From Pseudomonadota bacterium (GTDB taxonomy: Bacteria > Pseudomonadota > Gammaproteobacteria > Burkholderiales > Ferrovaceae), in contig JAJZPN010000007.1 in the NCBI GenBank assembly GCA_021811145.1, positions 1 to 64,000 of the forward strand: a DNA stretch of 64,000 nt. Reading direction: 5' to 3'. The translations under genes and the position numbers were made by a program. The notes under the pieces were generated by a model. The model was not told the origin of the DNA and made no database searches. It saw only the letters and a list, made by a program, of their open reading frames with translations. Each line of letters begins with the position of its first letter. Positions within the stretch are counted from its first letter, which is position 1. This document shows, piece after piece, positions 31,930-42,982 of this stretch.

Positions 31930-32901
31930 ATGATGTCTAATTTTTCTTTCGAACACTTTACCACTTCGTGGTGGTTAAAACAGCCACATATTCACACTAT
32001 TTACGGTGCACGCTACGTTCCCTGCCCTCATATTCCTTGGCTAAGAAAAACTGTCACTACACCTGACCATGATTTCCTAGATATTGATTATATGGAGCAT
32101 CCTAACGCTCAGGCCATCGTAGTACTGATCCATGGATTAGAAGGAAACAGTCAGTCACGCTATATTAGAAGTCTTGCTCACACCGCAATTCAAGCCGGCT
32201 TTCATGTGGTTGCCCCAAACCTACGCGGTTGTAGCGGCCAAATTAATCATATGCCACGCTTATACCATGCAGGAGACAGTAAAGAATTGGACTGGCTTAT
32301 CCCTCTTATTAGTAAGTCATATCCTGATTTACCTATTTTTATAGTGGGCTTTTCACTTGGCGCTAATATTTTGTTGAAATGGTTGTCTGAAAACCCCACT
32401 ATTTCATCAATCAACGCTGCCATCGCCATTGCTCCACCTCTTGATTTGGAGACCGTGGCCGCAACACTCAATCAAGGCTTTAACCGCGTATATACTTATC
32501 ATTTTTTAAGTACTTTAAAACCCAAAGCGCGACTTAAGGCCAAACAATTTCCTGGTCTATTTGACTTAAAAAAAGTGTTAGCTGCAAAAAATATGTTTGA
32601 ATTTGATGAATACTTTATGGCACCGCTGCACGGGTTTAAAGGAGCCAGAGATTATTGGCACCAATCAAGCGCAGGCCCTCATTTAAATAGTATTTCTATA
32701 CCCACACTGCTTGTTATGAGTGAAGATGATCCCTTTATACCCAGTCATCTTATTCCCCATCATTCCCAGCTCTCCCACTCTACTCAACTTATTACAACGC
32801 AATATGGTGGACATGTGGGATTTGTAAATGGTCGATTTCCTGGGTTTTTACAATGGATACCCGATATAATAATGTCATACTGCAAATCATTTAATGATTA
32901 A
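31930..32901 (+). CDS. YheT-family alpha/beta hydrolase
   Basis: Member of the YheT/ABHD1-3 hydrolase family; substrates are probably lipids or esters but unknown. The oxyanion segment VLIHGLEGNSQSRY, nucleophile elbow GFSLGAN, acid loop SEDDPFIP and catalytic His in GGHVGFVNG are all present. I use the ATG at 31930; an ATG at 31933 and a TTG at 31921 are alternatives, and none has a clear ribosome-binding site. Length about 323 is normal. The next gene begins 26 bases later on the same strand. Confidence 0.88.
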   Translation: MMSNFSFEHFTTSWWLKQPHIHTIYGARYVPCPHIPWLRKTVTTPDHDFLDIDYMEHPNAQAIVVLIHGLEGNSQSRYIRSLAHTAIQAGFHVVAPNLRGCSGQINHMPRLYHAGDSKELDWLIPLISKSYPDLPIFIVGFSLGANILLKWLSENPTISSINAAIAIAPPLDLETVAATLNQGFNRVYTYHFLSTLKPKARLKAKQFPGLFDLKKVLAAKNMFEFDEYFMAPLHGFKGARDYWHQSSAGPHLNSISIPTLLVMSEDDPFIPSHLIPHHSQLSHSTQLITTQYGGHVGFVNGRFPGFLQWIPDIIMSYCKSFND

Positions 32902-32927
32902 ACTTAATTTATATTGGGAATAGAATA

Positions 32928-34301
32928 ATGAGTGTAGCAAAAGAAATCTTTAAAGCGTATGACATTCGTGGCATTGTCGATAAGCAACTCACTACAGATT
33001 CTGTATTGTTAATTGGGAGAGCTATCGGAAGTGAAGCCAAATCAAAAGGCCTAAAAGACATCGTTATTGGTCGCGATGGACGGCTCTCTGGCCCCCATCT
33101 CAGTGCTGCCCTATCACAGGGGCTGCAAGAATCTGGCTTAAATGTAATTGACGTGGGGATGGTTGCTACACCCATGCTCTACTTTGCTGCCTACCATTGG
33201 GCAAATTTTACAGGCGTGATGGTTACAGGTTCGCACAACCCTCCTGAATATAACGGTTTTAAAATTGTATTGGGTGGTGAAACCTTATCTGGAGAAACCA
33301 TACAAGCACTCCGTTTACGTATTGAAAACAATCAATTTATCTCTGAATCAGGAAGCTATCGACAAGCAGAGATTGATCACCTTTACTTATCAACCATCAC
33401 CAGCGATATACATCTTGGCAAACCTCTAAAGATTGTAGTTGATTGTGGCAGCGGAATTCCGGGACGTTTTGCACCAAGCTTGTACAAACAATTGGGATGT
33501 GAAGTCATTGAATTGTATTGTGAGGTAGATGGCCATTTCCCACATCACCACCCTGACCCCTCTCAACCAGAAAACTTAGTCGATTTAATCGAATGTGTAA
33601 AACGAGAAAAAGCCGATCTAGGTTTAGCTTTTGATGGCGATGGAGATCGATTGGGGGTAGTGACTGCCTCGGGAGAAGTTATTTTCCCCGACAGACAATT
33701 AATGTTATTTGCACAGGATGTCCTATCAAGAAATCCTGGTGCCAATATTCTTTTTGATGTGAAATGCACACGACATTTATTTGCTTGGATTAGACAATTT
33801 AAGGGTGAACCCATTATTTGGAAAACCGGACATTCTCTGATAAAAGCAAAAATGAAAGAAACACAGGCTCTTTTGGCAGGTGAAATGAGTGGTCATGTGT
33901 TTTTTAAAGAACGCTGGTATGGCTTTGATGATGGCCTTTACGCAGGGGCCAGGCTACTAGAAATTTTAAGCCGCACTGATAATCCCTCACATACACTAGA
34001 GTCGTTACCTAATAGTATCTGTACGCCTGAATTACAAATCAAACTGCAAGAGGGGGAAAACAAAACCCTTATTACTCTGTTACAAGAGCAAGGTAAATTT
34101 GATGGGGCGCAGGATATTCTCACTTTAGACGGTGTTCGAGTTGAGTATCAAGACGGGTTTGGCCTAGCTCGTTCTAGTAACACGACTCCCGTTGTGGTTT
34201 TACGATTTGAAGCAGATAGTCTCGATGCACTCAATCGTATCAAAGAAGACTTTAGAGAAAATATTTTAAAAGTTTTTCCTAGCGCACAACTTCCCTACTA
34301 G
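32928..34301 (+). CDS. Phosphomannomutase/phosphoglucomutase (AlgC-like)
   Basis: Phosphohexomutase interconverting 1- and 6-phosphates of mannose and glucose for nucleotide-sugar, LPS and exopolysaccharide synthesis. The phosphoserine loop [12 protein letters not shown] (S102), metal-binding DGDGDRLG and sugar-specificity loop GEMSGHVFF are clear. Length 457 matches AlgC-type enzymes. A GGGAA ribosome-binding site precedes the ATG. Its stop codon shares a CTAG palindrome with the ispF stop on the other strand. Confidence 0.94.
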   Translation: MSVAKEIFKAYDIRGIVDKQLTTDSVLLIGRAIGSEAKSKGLKDIVIGRDGRLSGPHLSAALSQGLQESGLNVIDVGMVATPMLYFAAYHWANFTGVMVTGSHNPPEYNGFKIVLGGETLSGETIQALRLRIENNQFISESGSYRQAEIDHLYLSTITSDIHLGKPLKIVVDCGSGIPGRFAPSLYKQLGCEVIELYCEVDGHFPHHHPDPSQPENLVDLIECVKREKADLGLAFDGDGDRLGVVTASGEVIFPDRQLMLFAQDVLSRNPGANILFDVKCTRHLFAWIRQFKGEPIIWKTGHSLIKAKMKETQALLAGEMSGHVFFKERWYGFDDGLYAGARLLEILSRTDNPSHTLESLPNSICTPELQIKLQEGENKTLITLLQEQGKFDGAQDILTLDGVRVEYQDGFGLARSSNTTPVVVLRFEADSLDALNRIKEDFRENILKVFPSAQLPY

Positions 34302-34783
34302 AGAATTTGCTGGCACAGGCATATTGCCTGTGCTGCAATCCCTTCCCCTCTTCCTGTAAAGCCTAATTTTTCTGTGGTTGTGGCTTTAATATTAATATCA
34401 CCTGAATCAATTACCAAATCCTCTGATAAATTAGAGATCATTTGTTGAATAAAGGGAGCCATTTTAGGAGCCTGAGCAATGATAGTAATATCCACATTGA
34501 CAACAGACCAACCTAAGGATTTCACTAAAGATACAACATGACGTAATAACTGGCGGCTATCTGCCCCACGAAAACGCTCATCTGTATCAGGAAAATGTCG
34601 ACCAATATCCCCAAGTGCCACTGCCCCTAATAATGCATCACAAAGAGCATGAATCAATACATCAGCATCGGAATGGCCCATTAAACCCAAATGATAAGGA
34701 ATGGTCACACCACCAATAATTAGCTGACGATTTTCTACCAAAGCATGAACGTCAAACCCCTGACCTACCCGTATTTTATTCAT
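34298..34783 (-). CDS. ispF: 2-C-methyl-D-erythritol 2,4-cyclodiphosphate synthase
   Basis: Fifth enzyme of the MEP isoprenoid pathway. The zinc ligands are in [10 protein letters not shown] (D11, H13), and further signatures are [19 protein letters not shown] and the C-terminal [15 protein letters not shown]. At 161 residues it is full length. It overlaps the ispD 3' end by eight bases, so the two consecutive-pathway enzymes (ispE acts between) are coupled. It produces the substrate of IspG at 12-13 kb. Confidence 0.97.
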   Translation of the reverse strand: MNKIRVGQGFDVHALVENRQLIIGGVTIPYHLGLMGHSDADVLIHALCDALLGAVALGDIGRHFPDTDERFRGADSRQLLRHVVSLVKSLGWSVVNVDITIIAQAPKMAPFIQQMISNLSEDLVIDSGDINIKATTTEKLGFTGRGEGIAAQAICLCQQIL

Positions 34784-35474
34784 AACGATCCTGTGCTTTT
34801 AAAATATATGTAGCCATATCGATATCCTCTGGATAAGTAATTTTAATATTGGTTGAGCTACCATACACAAGCTTTGGTTTTAAATTGAGTTTTTCAATCG
34901 ACGATGCTTCATCTGTCATATCTTTATTATGTTGCATCAGTGCTTCTCTGAGTAGTTTATAGCGAAACATTTGAGGAGTTTGTGCGGCCCATAATCCTCG
35001 CCTATCTCGAGTAAAACTAATTCGCTCATTCTCATCGGCTTGTTTAATTGTGTCACTAATTGGAAGAGCAAGAATTCCTCCTACAGGATCTTGCTCAAGT
35101 TCTTTAAATAAACGTTCAAGATCAGTAAGTTGTAAGCAAGGTCTTGCTGCATCATGAACTAAAATCCAATCCTCATCTCTAACTACGGACGAATAATAGT
35201 GCAAACCGTTTAATACTGTTTCAGCTCGTGTATCACCCCCTGTATAGATAAAGCTTACACGCTTGTCCTCAATATCTAATTGATTTTTATATAATTCATG
35301 AGAGGGTGATAAAATAACCACTATGTGTTTAATTGTTACACAGGAGAGCAAGGCTTGAAGGGTATAATCCAACACCGTGCGTTGTCCGATTTTCAAAAAC
35401 TGTTTTGGCAGTGCTGTGCCGATCCTAGCACCTACACCAGCCGCAGGCACAATGACGTAATGTGATACTTGCAT
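34776..35474 (-). CDS. ispD: 2-C-methyl-D-erythritol 4-phosphate cytidylyltransferase
   Basis: Third enzyme of the MEP pathway, activating MEP with CTP. The nucleotide-binding segment [19 protein letters not shown] (about 8-26) and the motifs VHDAARPCL and TDEASSIE identify it. Length 232 is usual. It is divergent from mltF, with only 28 bases between the starts, so the two promoters must lie inside the neighbouring coding regions or overlap. Confidence 0.97.
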   Translation of the reverse strand: MQVSHYVIVPAAGVGARIGTALPKQFLKIGQRTVLDYTLQALLSCVTIKHIVVILSPSHELYKNQLDIEDKRVSFIYTGGDTRAETVLNGLHYYSSVVRDEDWILVHDAARPCLQLTDLERLFKELEQDPVGGILALPISDTIKQADENERISFTRDRRGLWAAQTPQMFRYKLLREALMQHNKDMTDEASSIEKLNLKPKLVYGSSTNIKITYPEDIDMATYILKAQDRYE

Positions 35475-35502
35475 TTCCTATACTCTTATTATTAGCTAAT
35501 TC

Positions 35503-37008
35503 ATGTTATCACAGACTCTCCGTCACATTTTGAATATACTTCTTTTCATGGTGAAACCATTAGGTTCACCTGAACGTGTATTCTTATTGTTACTTACCAT
35601 AATGGTACTGATTGTTTTGTGGTCCTATGAACATACACAAGATAAAGATGGTGCGACATTACTCAAAGATGCACCTGTTCTCTCCCCAGTAACCAATCTT
35701 AATGATTTATCCGAAATTGTTATTGCTACACGTTTAGGCCCCACAACTTATCTGACTGATCCAGATGGTAAAACCGTTGGGCTAGAACATGATTTAGGGG
35801 TTAGTTTCGGTGAATATTTAGGTAAACCAGTACGGTTTTTAGTTTTAGATAATCTTGATCAAGTATTAACAGCAGTTAAGTTACATAAAGCTCACTTTGC
35901 CGCTGCTGCAGTCCATGAAACAAATGAACTTAAAAAGGAATTTAACTTCACTCTTGCCTACCAAAATAGTCATCCTGTTGTTGTGTACAACAATAATTTT
36001 AACAATGCAATTAAATCATTGGATGATTTAGTCGGAAAAAAAGTAGGGGTGGTACCTGATCCAACTCACTTGAGTATACTCAATCAATTTAAACAAAAAA
36101 ACAGTCAGTTATCATGGGTAAGCTACCCTCGCGGTGATATTGATTTAGATTTACTGCAAAAGGTGTACGAAGGGACAGTGGATTTTGCTATTAGCGACTC
36201 AAATACTGTTGCTATTGCTCAGCACTACTACCCAGACTTAGTCGTTGCGTTAAATCTCTCTCCCTCAAGCCCTCTTGCTTGGGCCTTCCCAAAAGAGGAG
36301 AACAATCCTTTGTTCATTTCTGCGATGAGCTTTTTTAATCGTTGGGATCATGGCGGAAACTTATCTGAAGTGGTGGAACGCTACTATGGCCATATTAATG
36401 CTCTTGATCGTGAGGATTCTTCAGCCTTCATGGTAAAACGTGCGTCACGACTTCCTAAATTTACGCAGATTTTCAAAAAAGCACAGGCGCTAACTAATAT
36501 TGATTGGAGATTATTGGCTGCTGTGGCTTATCAAGAATCTCGTTGGGACAACAACGCACTCTCACCAACCGGCGTGAGAGGTTTAATGATGTTAACAGCA
36601 GATACAGCCGATCATTTACATGTCAGCAATCGACTGGATCCAAATGAATCCGTGCCAGCTGCAGCGCTGTATTTAAAACAATTGGAAGAGTCTATTCCTA
36701 AAAGTGTACCTGAGCCTGATAGAGTATGGATGGCTTTGGCTGCCTACAATGTTGGTTTTGCCCATCTTGAGGACGCCAGAAAAATTGCACAACGCAAAGG
36801 GATGAATCCAAACGCCTGGAATGATATTAAAAAAACCCTACCTCTACTGAGTGTCCCTGCCGTATTTACTAACACCCAATACGGGTTTGCGCGCGGTGGC
36901 GAACCCGTGAACTATGTGGAGAACATTAGAAGTTACTATGATATTCTAAGCCGCTTCGAACCTAATTACCGACCCGGCTTCAAATTCTTAGGATTAATGA
37001 ATAAATAA
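35503..37008 (+). CDS. mltF: Membrane-bound lytic murein transglycosylase F
   Basis: Cleaves peptidoglycan glycan strands to give 1,6-anhydromuramyl products. It has an N-terminal anchor helix (about 23-40), a regulatory domain of the periplasmic amino-acid-binding type (about 65-300) and a C-terminal lysozyme-like SLT domain with catalytic Glu in AYQESRWDNNALSPTGVRGLMML. This order is unique to MltF. Length 501 is usual. In E. coli MltF is a lipoprotein-like outer-membrane enzyme; here a lipobox is not evident, so it may stay in the inner membrane. Confidence 0.92.
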   Translation: MLSQTLRHILNILLFMVKPLGSPERVFLLLLTIMVLIVLWSYEHTQDKDGATLLKDAPVLSPVTNLNDLSEIVIATRLGPTTYLTDPDGKTVGLEHDLGVSFGEYLGKPVRFLVLDNLDQVLTAVKLHKAHFAAAAVHETNELKKEFNFTLAYQNSHPVVVYNNNFNNAIKSLDDLVGKKVGVVPDPTHLSILNQFKQKNSQLSWVSYPRGDIDLDLLQKVYEGTVDFAISDSNTVAIAQHYYPDLVVALNLSPSSPLAWAFPKEENNPLFISAMSFFNRWDHGGNLSEVVERYYGHINALDREDSSAFMVKRASRLPKFTQIFKKAQALTNIDWRLLAAVAYQESRWDNNALSPTGVRGLMMLTADTADHLHVSNRLDPNESVPAAALYLKQLEESIPKSVPEPDRVWMALAAYNVGFAHLEDARKIAQRKGMNPNAWNDIKKTLPLLSVPAVFTNTQYGFARGGEPVNYVENIRSYYDILSRFEPNYRPGFKFLGLMNK

Positions 37009-37010
37009 AC

Positions 37011-38306
<1,296 letters not shown>

Positions 38307-38312
38307 TTATAC

Positions 38313-38924
38313 TTAAAATTGAGCTTCTCTTCTTTCTATAATTGCTTGCGCCAAAGTACCGCTATCCACATACTCAAGCTCCCCACCTACAGGAACGCCT
38401 CTAGCAATACGTGAAATTTTTATATTAAACGGCTTTAAAATTTCATGTATCGCATGCGAGGTCGCCTCACCTTCAACTGTAAAATTAGTCGCAATAATAA
38501 TTTCTTTAATCGCACTATTTTCAACGCGTTTAATTAATCGTGGTAAACCAATTTCCTGTGGGCCAATACCATCAAGGGGTGAAATTTTACCCATTAATAC
38601 AAAATACATTCCCTTGTAGGCCAATGTGTGTTCCATCATCAATAAGTCTGCAGGAGATTCGACGACACATAAAACAGAATCATCTCTACTTGTTGATGAA
38701 CATAAATCACATATCAATGCTTCAGTAAAATTATTACATTGTTGACAATGATGAATGTTATTTAACGCATCTGATAACACTGTAGATAGTTTTAATGCAC
38801 CATGACGATCATGTTGCAGCAAATGAAAGGCCATTCTTTGAGCAGATCGAGGTCCTACACTTGGTAGGCAACGTAATGCCTCAACCAATTCATCAAGTAG
38901 CGAGCTTTTCTTACTATCGGGCAT
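38313..38924 (-). CDS. recR: Recombination mediator RecR
   Basis: With RecF/RecO loads RecA at ssDNA gaps. A helix-hairpin-helix ([17 protein letters not shown]), a four-Cys zinc finger ([16 protein letters not shown]) and a Toprim domain ([14 protein letters not shown]) follow in order. At 203 residues it is full length. It begins one base after ybaB, the standard dnaX-ybaB-recR cluster. Confidence 0.96.
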   Translation of the reverse strand: MPDSKKSSLLDELVEALRCLPSVGPRSAQRMAFHLLQHDRHGALKLSTVLSDALNNIHHCQQCNNFTEALICDLCSSTSRDDSVLCVVESPADLLMMEHTLAYKGMYFVLMGKISPLDGIGPQEIGLPRLIKRVENSAIKEIIIATNFTVEGEATSHAIHEILKPFNIKISRIARGVPVGGELEYVDSGTLAQAIIERREAQF

Positions 38925-38925
38925 C

Positions 38926-39249
38926 TTAAAACGGTAACTTTAATCCAGGTGGCATACCCATTCCTGCAGTGAAACCTGCCATACGCTGTTGCGTGGTCTG
39001 TTCTGCTTGTCTGTGCGCATCCTTAAATGCAGCGACAATAAGATCTTCCAGCATATCTTTGTCATCCATAACGCTAGGATCAATACTGATACGTTTTACA
39101 TCGTGATCACAGGTCATAGTTACTTTTACCATACCGGAACCAGACTGTCCGTTGACCTCTGTTTGCGCTAGTTCTTCTTGCGCTTTTTTCATGTTTTCTT
39201 GCATCTGCTGAGCTTGTTTCATTAAGCCAGCTAAGCCACCTTTCATCAT
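38926..39249 (-). CDS. YbaB/EbfC family nucleoid-associated protein
   Basis: Small DNA-binding dimer with unclear physiological role, conserved between dnaX and recR. Met/Gln-rich N-terminal helix ([20 protein letters not shown]), then the tweezers-like core ([21 protein letters not shown]) and a Gly/Met-rich C terminus. Length 107 is typical. It lies 13 bases after dnaX and one before recR. Confidence 0.94.
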   Translation of the reverse strand: MMKGGLAGLMKQAQQMQENMKKAQEELAQTEVNGQSGSGMVKVTMTCDHDVKRISIDPSVMDDKDMLEDLIVAAFKDAHRQAEQTTQQRMAGFTAGMGMPPGLKLPF

Positions 39250-39262
39250 AATTAACCTCTCA

Positions 39263-40846
39263 TTAATCGTTTTTTATTGGTTTAATACTTGATTCTATCA
39301 ACTTCCCACCAAACTCATCCAATAAGGTTCGTACCAAAGGATCTTGTTCAATTGAATACTTCGCCTCTTGCAGTGCTGCTTGTTCTTTTTTTTCTTCTAG
39401 CTGCGCTGGCGTCTCCCCCTCATCTTTAATCAGCTCAATAGTCAATTTAATATCCATATCAAGAATAGACTCAAGGGCACTTTGTAATCGATCTTGATAA
39501 GGAAGTAGCGTTTTCTGAGATGGGTCAATGGTTAAATGCAGATGTCCAGCTGCAAAGTTTTTTAACTGACAATGCCTTGATAATTCATAAGCCATCCCCG
39601 CTCCAGACAATCGAGTAACTAACTCTGGCCAATTGGCGAGACTGGGAGGAATATGGGGATTTTTTTCCGGGGGCAGTGAATTATTATTTAAAACTGGCTC
39701 ATTTAGCTGTTTTTTTTTACTGCTTTCACTTTTTAACTCTTGGGATTGAGATAAAACTACATCCTTTTGAGTAAAAGCCAACATTCTCAATAACGCCATA
39801 CGAAAACCAGATAATTCATCTGGCGCTAGATACATATCCTGCCTTGCTTGAATGGCAATTTGGTATAACAATTGTAATGTCTGAGCATCCCAGAATTCTG
39901 TCAATGGTAAAAGTGCATCACTTAAACCTAATGCATCTTGTGCTTTTTTTGTGGCTTTAAGTAATGTTACATCATGAATTAAGCGAGCTAAGTCCTCAAG
40001 AGCCTGAACAAAGGATACAGAGCGATCAGCCATAGATTGGGCAATTGCCACTAAGTTGTAAGCATCCTGCTGACTTAATGCATCGAGTATTTGGTATAAA
40101 TAATCTTCAGAAATCACCCCAAGCATATTTGCAACTTGCTCTTCTTTTACTTCAGAAGAGCCATAAGCGATAGCTTGATCTAACAAACTTAAACTGTCTC
40201 TCATTGAGCCTTGAGAAGCGCGTCCTATTAAAGTTAACGCATTATCTTCATAGACTATCTGTTCTTCTTTTAAGATATGACTCAAATGCACAGCGATTTG
40301 GTCAGGTCTCATTTGTTTTAGATTAAATTGTAAACAACGAGATAAAACAGTTATAGGTACTTTTTGTGGGTCTGTAGTTGCCAGAATAAACTTAACATGT
40401 TCAGGTGGTTCTTCAAGCGTTTTTAACATGGAATTAAACGCTGAACGAGATAGCATATGTACTTCATCGATGATGTAGACTTTGTAGCGTGCAGCCACAG
40501 GCATATACTGCGCATTATCAAGTAGCTCGCGCATCTCTTCAACACGTGTATTGGTAGCTGCATCCACTTCTATTAAATCAGGGTTACGACCTCGATCAAT
40601 AGATTGACATGATTCACAATGGCCACAAGGAGTAGCGGTTAAACCAGTTTCACAGTTGAAGCATTTAGCAAGAATACGTGCGAGAGTAGTCTTACCTACC
40701 CCTCTTGTCCCAGTAAATAAATAAGCATGATGAAGACGGCCACTTTCAATTGCATTATTTAATGCTCTTACCACATGCTCTTGCCCTACCATCTCTTTAA
40801 AAGATTTAGGTCGCCATTTTCTTGCAAGTGCAATTGAGGTAGCCAT
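39263..40846 (-). CDS. dnaX: DNA polymerase III subunits tau/gamma
   Basis: Clamp-loader ATPase subunit. Domain I has the Walker [10 protein letters not shown] (46-54), a zinc finger with Cys in [17 protein letters not shown], and Walker B IIDEVHM; the SRC sensor segment (TVLSRCLQF) follows. The 527-residue frame gives tau, with a C-terminal polymerase-binding region from about 395. An unbroken run of nine A in codons 377-379 (SSKKKQ) lies at the end of domain III, so a shorter gamma-like form could arise by slippage. It heads the dnaX-ybaB-recR-serS run. Confidence 0.96.
   Translation of the reverse strand: MATSIALARKWRPKSFKEMVGQEHVVRALNNAIESGRLHHAYLFTGTRGVGKTTLARILAKCFNCETGLTATPCGHCESCQSIDRGRNPDLIEVDAATNTRVEEMRELLDNAQYMPVAARYKVYIIDEVHMLSRSAFNSMLKTLEEPPEHVKFILATTDPQKVPITVLSRCLQFNLKQMRPDQIAVHLSHILKEEQIVYEDNALTLIGRASQGSMRDSLSLLDQAIAYGSSEVKEEQVANMLGVISEDYLYQILDALSQQDAYNLVAIAQSMADRSVSFVQALEDLARLIHDVTLLKATKKAQDALGLSDALLPLTEFWDAQTLQLLYQIAIQARQDMYLAPDELSGFRMALLRMLAFTQKDVVLSQSQELKSESSKKKQLNEPVLNNNSLPPEKNPHIPPSLANWPELVTRLSGAGMAYELSRHCQLKNFAAGHLHLTIDPSQKTLLPYQDRLQSALESILDMDIKLTIELIKDEGETPAQLEEKKEQAALQEAKYSIEQDPLVRTLLDEFGGKLIESSIKPIKND
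39710..39718 (-). other. A9 slippery run in dnaX, possible programmed slippage site
   Basis: On the coding strand nine consecutive A encode KKK (codons 377-379). A gain of one A (or ribosomal -1 shift) gives ACA GCT AAA TGA, stopping after three residues; a loss of one A gives AAC AGC TAA. Either route would yield a protein of about 380 residues with domains I-III only. No strong Shine-Dalgarno-like stimulator or downstream hairpin is obvious, which favours transcriptional slippage over ribosomal shifting. Confidence 0.55.
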
Positions 40847-40869
40847 AACCGTATGATGATTTAGTTAGC

Positions 40870-41424
40870 TTAAAACCAATGGCCTACACGTAACTGTAAG
40901 AAATTGATCCCGGGATTTGGGTTTTGAATACCTGCGTTTGATAGATGTTGAAATCGCACCATGACATCCCAGTCATGTTGTTGGCCAAGGGTCACTCCAG
41001 CACCAACGTGGTCACCAAACTGAAAATTAGTGCTCATTTGCCTATCTGCGTAGATGTCATGATTAGTAATATAATGAGCCCCCACCCCTAACTCCATAAA
41101 TGGAATAAAAGATGAGTTTGATTGCGTCGGACTTACTCTCCACACCGGTGTAATACTATAGTCATTAACTTCATGGTTTCCACCTGAAGCAGCATGGGGA
41201 TTCCATTTACCAACAGAAAAATCCCAGTACCCACCTAATGACCAAGCATGATTAGTAAACCATTTTTTATCCCAAGAATGATCAATACTAATTCTTGCCA
41301 TGTCAGTATGATCACCCTCACCTACTTCAAAAGCGACTCCATCGCGAGTTGCCAGTGCGGTAGTGCTATATAAGGTAATAGCAATTCCTAAACCACCTAA
41401 TAAAAGTTGTGTATTTTTCGTCAT
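40870..41424 (-). CDS. PagL-like lipid A 3-O-deacylase / acyloxyacyl hydrolase family
   Basis: Predicted outer-membrane beta-barrel that removes the 3-O acyl chain from lipid A. A signal peptide ends at about residue 25 (TTALA), beta-strand-rich sequence follows, and the protein ends with the outer-membrane signature VGHWF. The family motif is RFQHLSNAGIQNPNPGIN, giving H160 and S162. The position 14 after the His, Glu140 in P. aeruginosa PagL, is Asn here (N174), so activity is uncertain. I start at the ATG at 41424; the longer frame runs through the 4.5S RNA gene. It lies between ffs and dnaX. Confidence 0.82.
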   Translation of the reverse strand: MTKNTQLLLGGLGIAITLYSTTALATRDGVAFEVGEGDHTDMARISIDHSWDKKWFTNHAWSLGGYWDFSVGKWNPHAASGGNHEVNDYSITPVWRVSPTQSNSSFIPFMELGVGAHYITNHDIYADRQMSTNFQFGDHVGAGVTLGQQHDWDVMVRFQHLSNAGIQNPNPGINFLQLRVGHWF

Positions 41425-41454
41425 CTTCTGATCTTTACTTAAGTTCAAAAAATA

Positions 41455-41554
41455 GGGTGGCGAGCCTAACCCTCGGCACTTGTACGTTGTAGTTGTGGCT
41501 GCTTCCTTCCGGACCTGACCAGGTTCACCACTGCACAATGCGAGGAGACCCGCC
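41455..41554 (-). ncRNA. ffs: 4.5S signal recognition particle RNA (small bacterial type)
   Basis: The universally conserved SRP domain IV loop is present on the minus strand (GGTCAGGTCCGGAAGGAAGC, then AGCC), flanked by complementary arms: GGCG at the 5' end pairs with CGCC near the 3' end, and CCTCG with CGAGG. The RNA ends in a T-run (T6 opposite 41447-41452), consistent with intrinsic termination. A TATTAT hexamer about 12 bases upstream (opposite 41567-41572) is a candidate -10. Position just upstream of the dnaX region is common in proteobacteria. It binds Ffh for co-translational membrane targeting. Confidence 0.95.
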
Positions 41555-41599
41555 ATTGAACCTTTAATAATACCCTAAACCGCTCCATCATGGGAGATA

Positions 41600-42964
41600 T
41601 TAGCTTAGAGACACAATAAAATCACAGCCAGTTTTCGCTTTCACTTCCTCCAAACTCACTCCTGGCATTAATTCAATTAACACAAGCCCCTGACCTGGGA
41701 TCACTTCAAATACGCACAGATCGGTAATAATCATATTCACCACACTCTGGCCAGTAATCGGTAAGGAGCATTGTTTCAAGATTTTCGGTTCACCTGTTTT
41801 TGCGGTATGTTCCATCAACACAATGACACGTTTCACACCTGACACCAGGTCCATGGCTCCACCAGGGCCCTTAACCATCTTGCCAGGAACCATCCAATTG
41901 GCGAGATCGCCATTTTCAGAGACTTCTAACCCACCTAAGATGGATAAATCAATATGTCCACCACGGATCATGGCAAATGAATCTGCACTTGAAAAGAAGC
42001 TTGATCCAGGTAAGGTTGTGATGGTTTGTTTGCCTGCGTTAATTAAGTCAGCATCAATCGTGTCCTCAGTGGGAAATGGACCAATTCCTAACAATCCATT
42101 TTCAGACTGTAAAGTCACATTCATACCCTGAGGGATATAATTTGCAACTAAAGTTGGAATACCAATACCTAGATTGACATAAAACCCATCACGGAGCTCT
42201 TGAGCTGCGCGCTTAGCTAATTTCTCACGTGTGCCCAGAGTACTATTTGCTGCCTCTCCAGGTGGAGTAAATAGTGTACGAAACTCAATTCTTTTTTCAT
42301 AATGACTGCCTTGGATAATACGATCTATATATATTCCTGGGGTATGTATTTCATCGGGATCAAGGGAGCCCGCAGGAACCAATTCTTCTACCTCGGCCAC
42401 AGTTACCTTACCGCAAGTGGCAATCATTGGATTAAAGTTACGGGCAGTCTTATGATAAACCAAATTACCCAAGGTATCGCCTTTCCATGCTTTGACTATA
42501 GACACATCAGAGACAATACTTTCCTCTAATACATAGGACTTGCCATTGAACTCACGTGTGTCTTTATTTTCTGCAAGGGCTGTACCGAAAGCAGTTCTTG
42601 TATAAAAACCAGGTATACCTGCACCACCTGCTCTTAACTTCTCAGCCAATGTTCCCTGTGGTGTTAGTTGTAACTCAAGTTCACCTGCAAGAACTTGTCT
42701 TTCAAATTCCTTATTTTCACCTACATATGAGGCAATTACCTTTTTAACCTGTCTTGTTTTTAGCAACAAACCCATACCAAAATCATCAACACCTGCATTA
42801 TTACCAACAATAGTAAGATCCTTCACTCCACTCTTCACTAATGCTGTAATTAAATTTTCTGGGATTCCGCATAAACCAAAACCACCCGCTGCAATCGTTA
42901 TACCGTCATCTAACAATCCATTTAGTGCACTTTCGGCGTCTTTGTATACTTTATTTGTTGACAT
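41600..42964 (-). CDS. 3-oxoacid CoA-transferase, subunits A and B fused
   Basis: Transfers CoA from succinyl-CoA to acetoacetate (SCOT), activating ketone bodies. Residues 1 to about 230 match subunit A ([28 protein letters not shown]), a linker lies at about 231-244, and residues 245-454 match subunit B ([20 protein letters not shown]), with catalytic Glu E288 in [10 protein letters not shown]. Bacteria usually encode A and B separately; here one uninterrupted frame joins them, as in mitochondrial SCOT. It is 18 bases after bdhA, so 3-hydroxybutyrate oxidation and acetoacetate activation are co-transcribed. Confidence 0.93.
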   Translation of the reverse strand: MSTNKVYKDAESALNGLLDDGITIAAGGFGLCGIPENLITALVKSGVKDLTIVGNNAGVDDFGMGLLLKTRQVKKVIASYVGENKEFERQVLAGELELQLTPQGTLAEKLRAGGAGIPGFYTRTAFGTALAENKDTREFNGKSYVLEESIVSDVSIVKAWKGDTLGNLVYHKTARNFNPMIATCGKVTVAEVEELVPAGSLDPDEIHTPGIYIDRIIQGSHYEKRIEFRTLFTPPGEAANSTLGTREKLAKRAAQELRDGFYVNLGIGIPTLVANYIPQGMNVTLQSENGLLGIGPFPTEDTIDADLINAGKQTITTLPGSSFFSSADSFAMIRGGHIDLSILGGLEVSENGDLANWMVPGKMVKGPGGAMDLVSGVKRVIVLMEHTAKTGEPKILKQCSLPITGQSVVNMIITDLCVFEVIPGQGLVLIELMPGVSLEEVKAKTGCDFIVSLS

Positions 42965-42982
42965 AGTTTTCTCTCTAATAAA

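Noticed and set aside
41425-41556. In-frame N-terminal extension of the PagL-like protein reading back to an ATG at 41556
   Set aside because: It is translated from the 4.5S RNA gene. The signal peptide begins at the ATG at 41424, so the extension is an artefact.
41823-42131. 102-residue rightward open frame opposite the CoA-transferase
   Set aside because: Antisense shadow within the catalytic B half, Pro/Ser-rich as expected for reversed Gly-rich codons.
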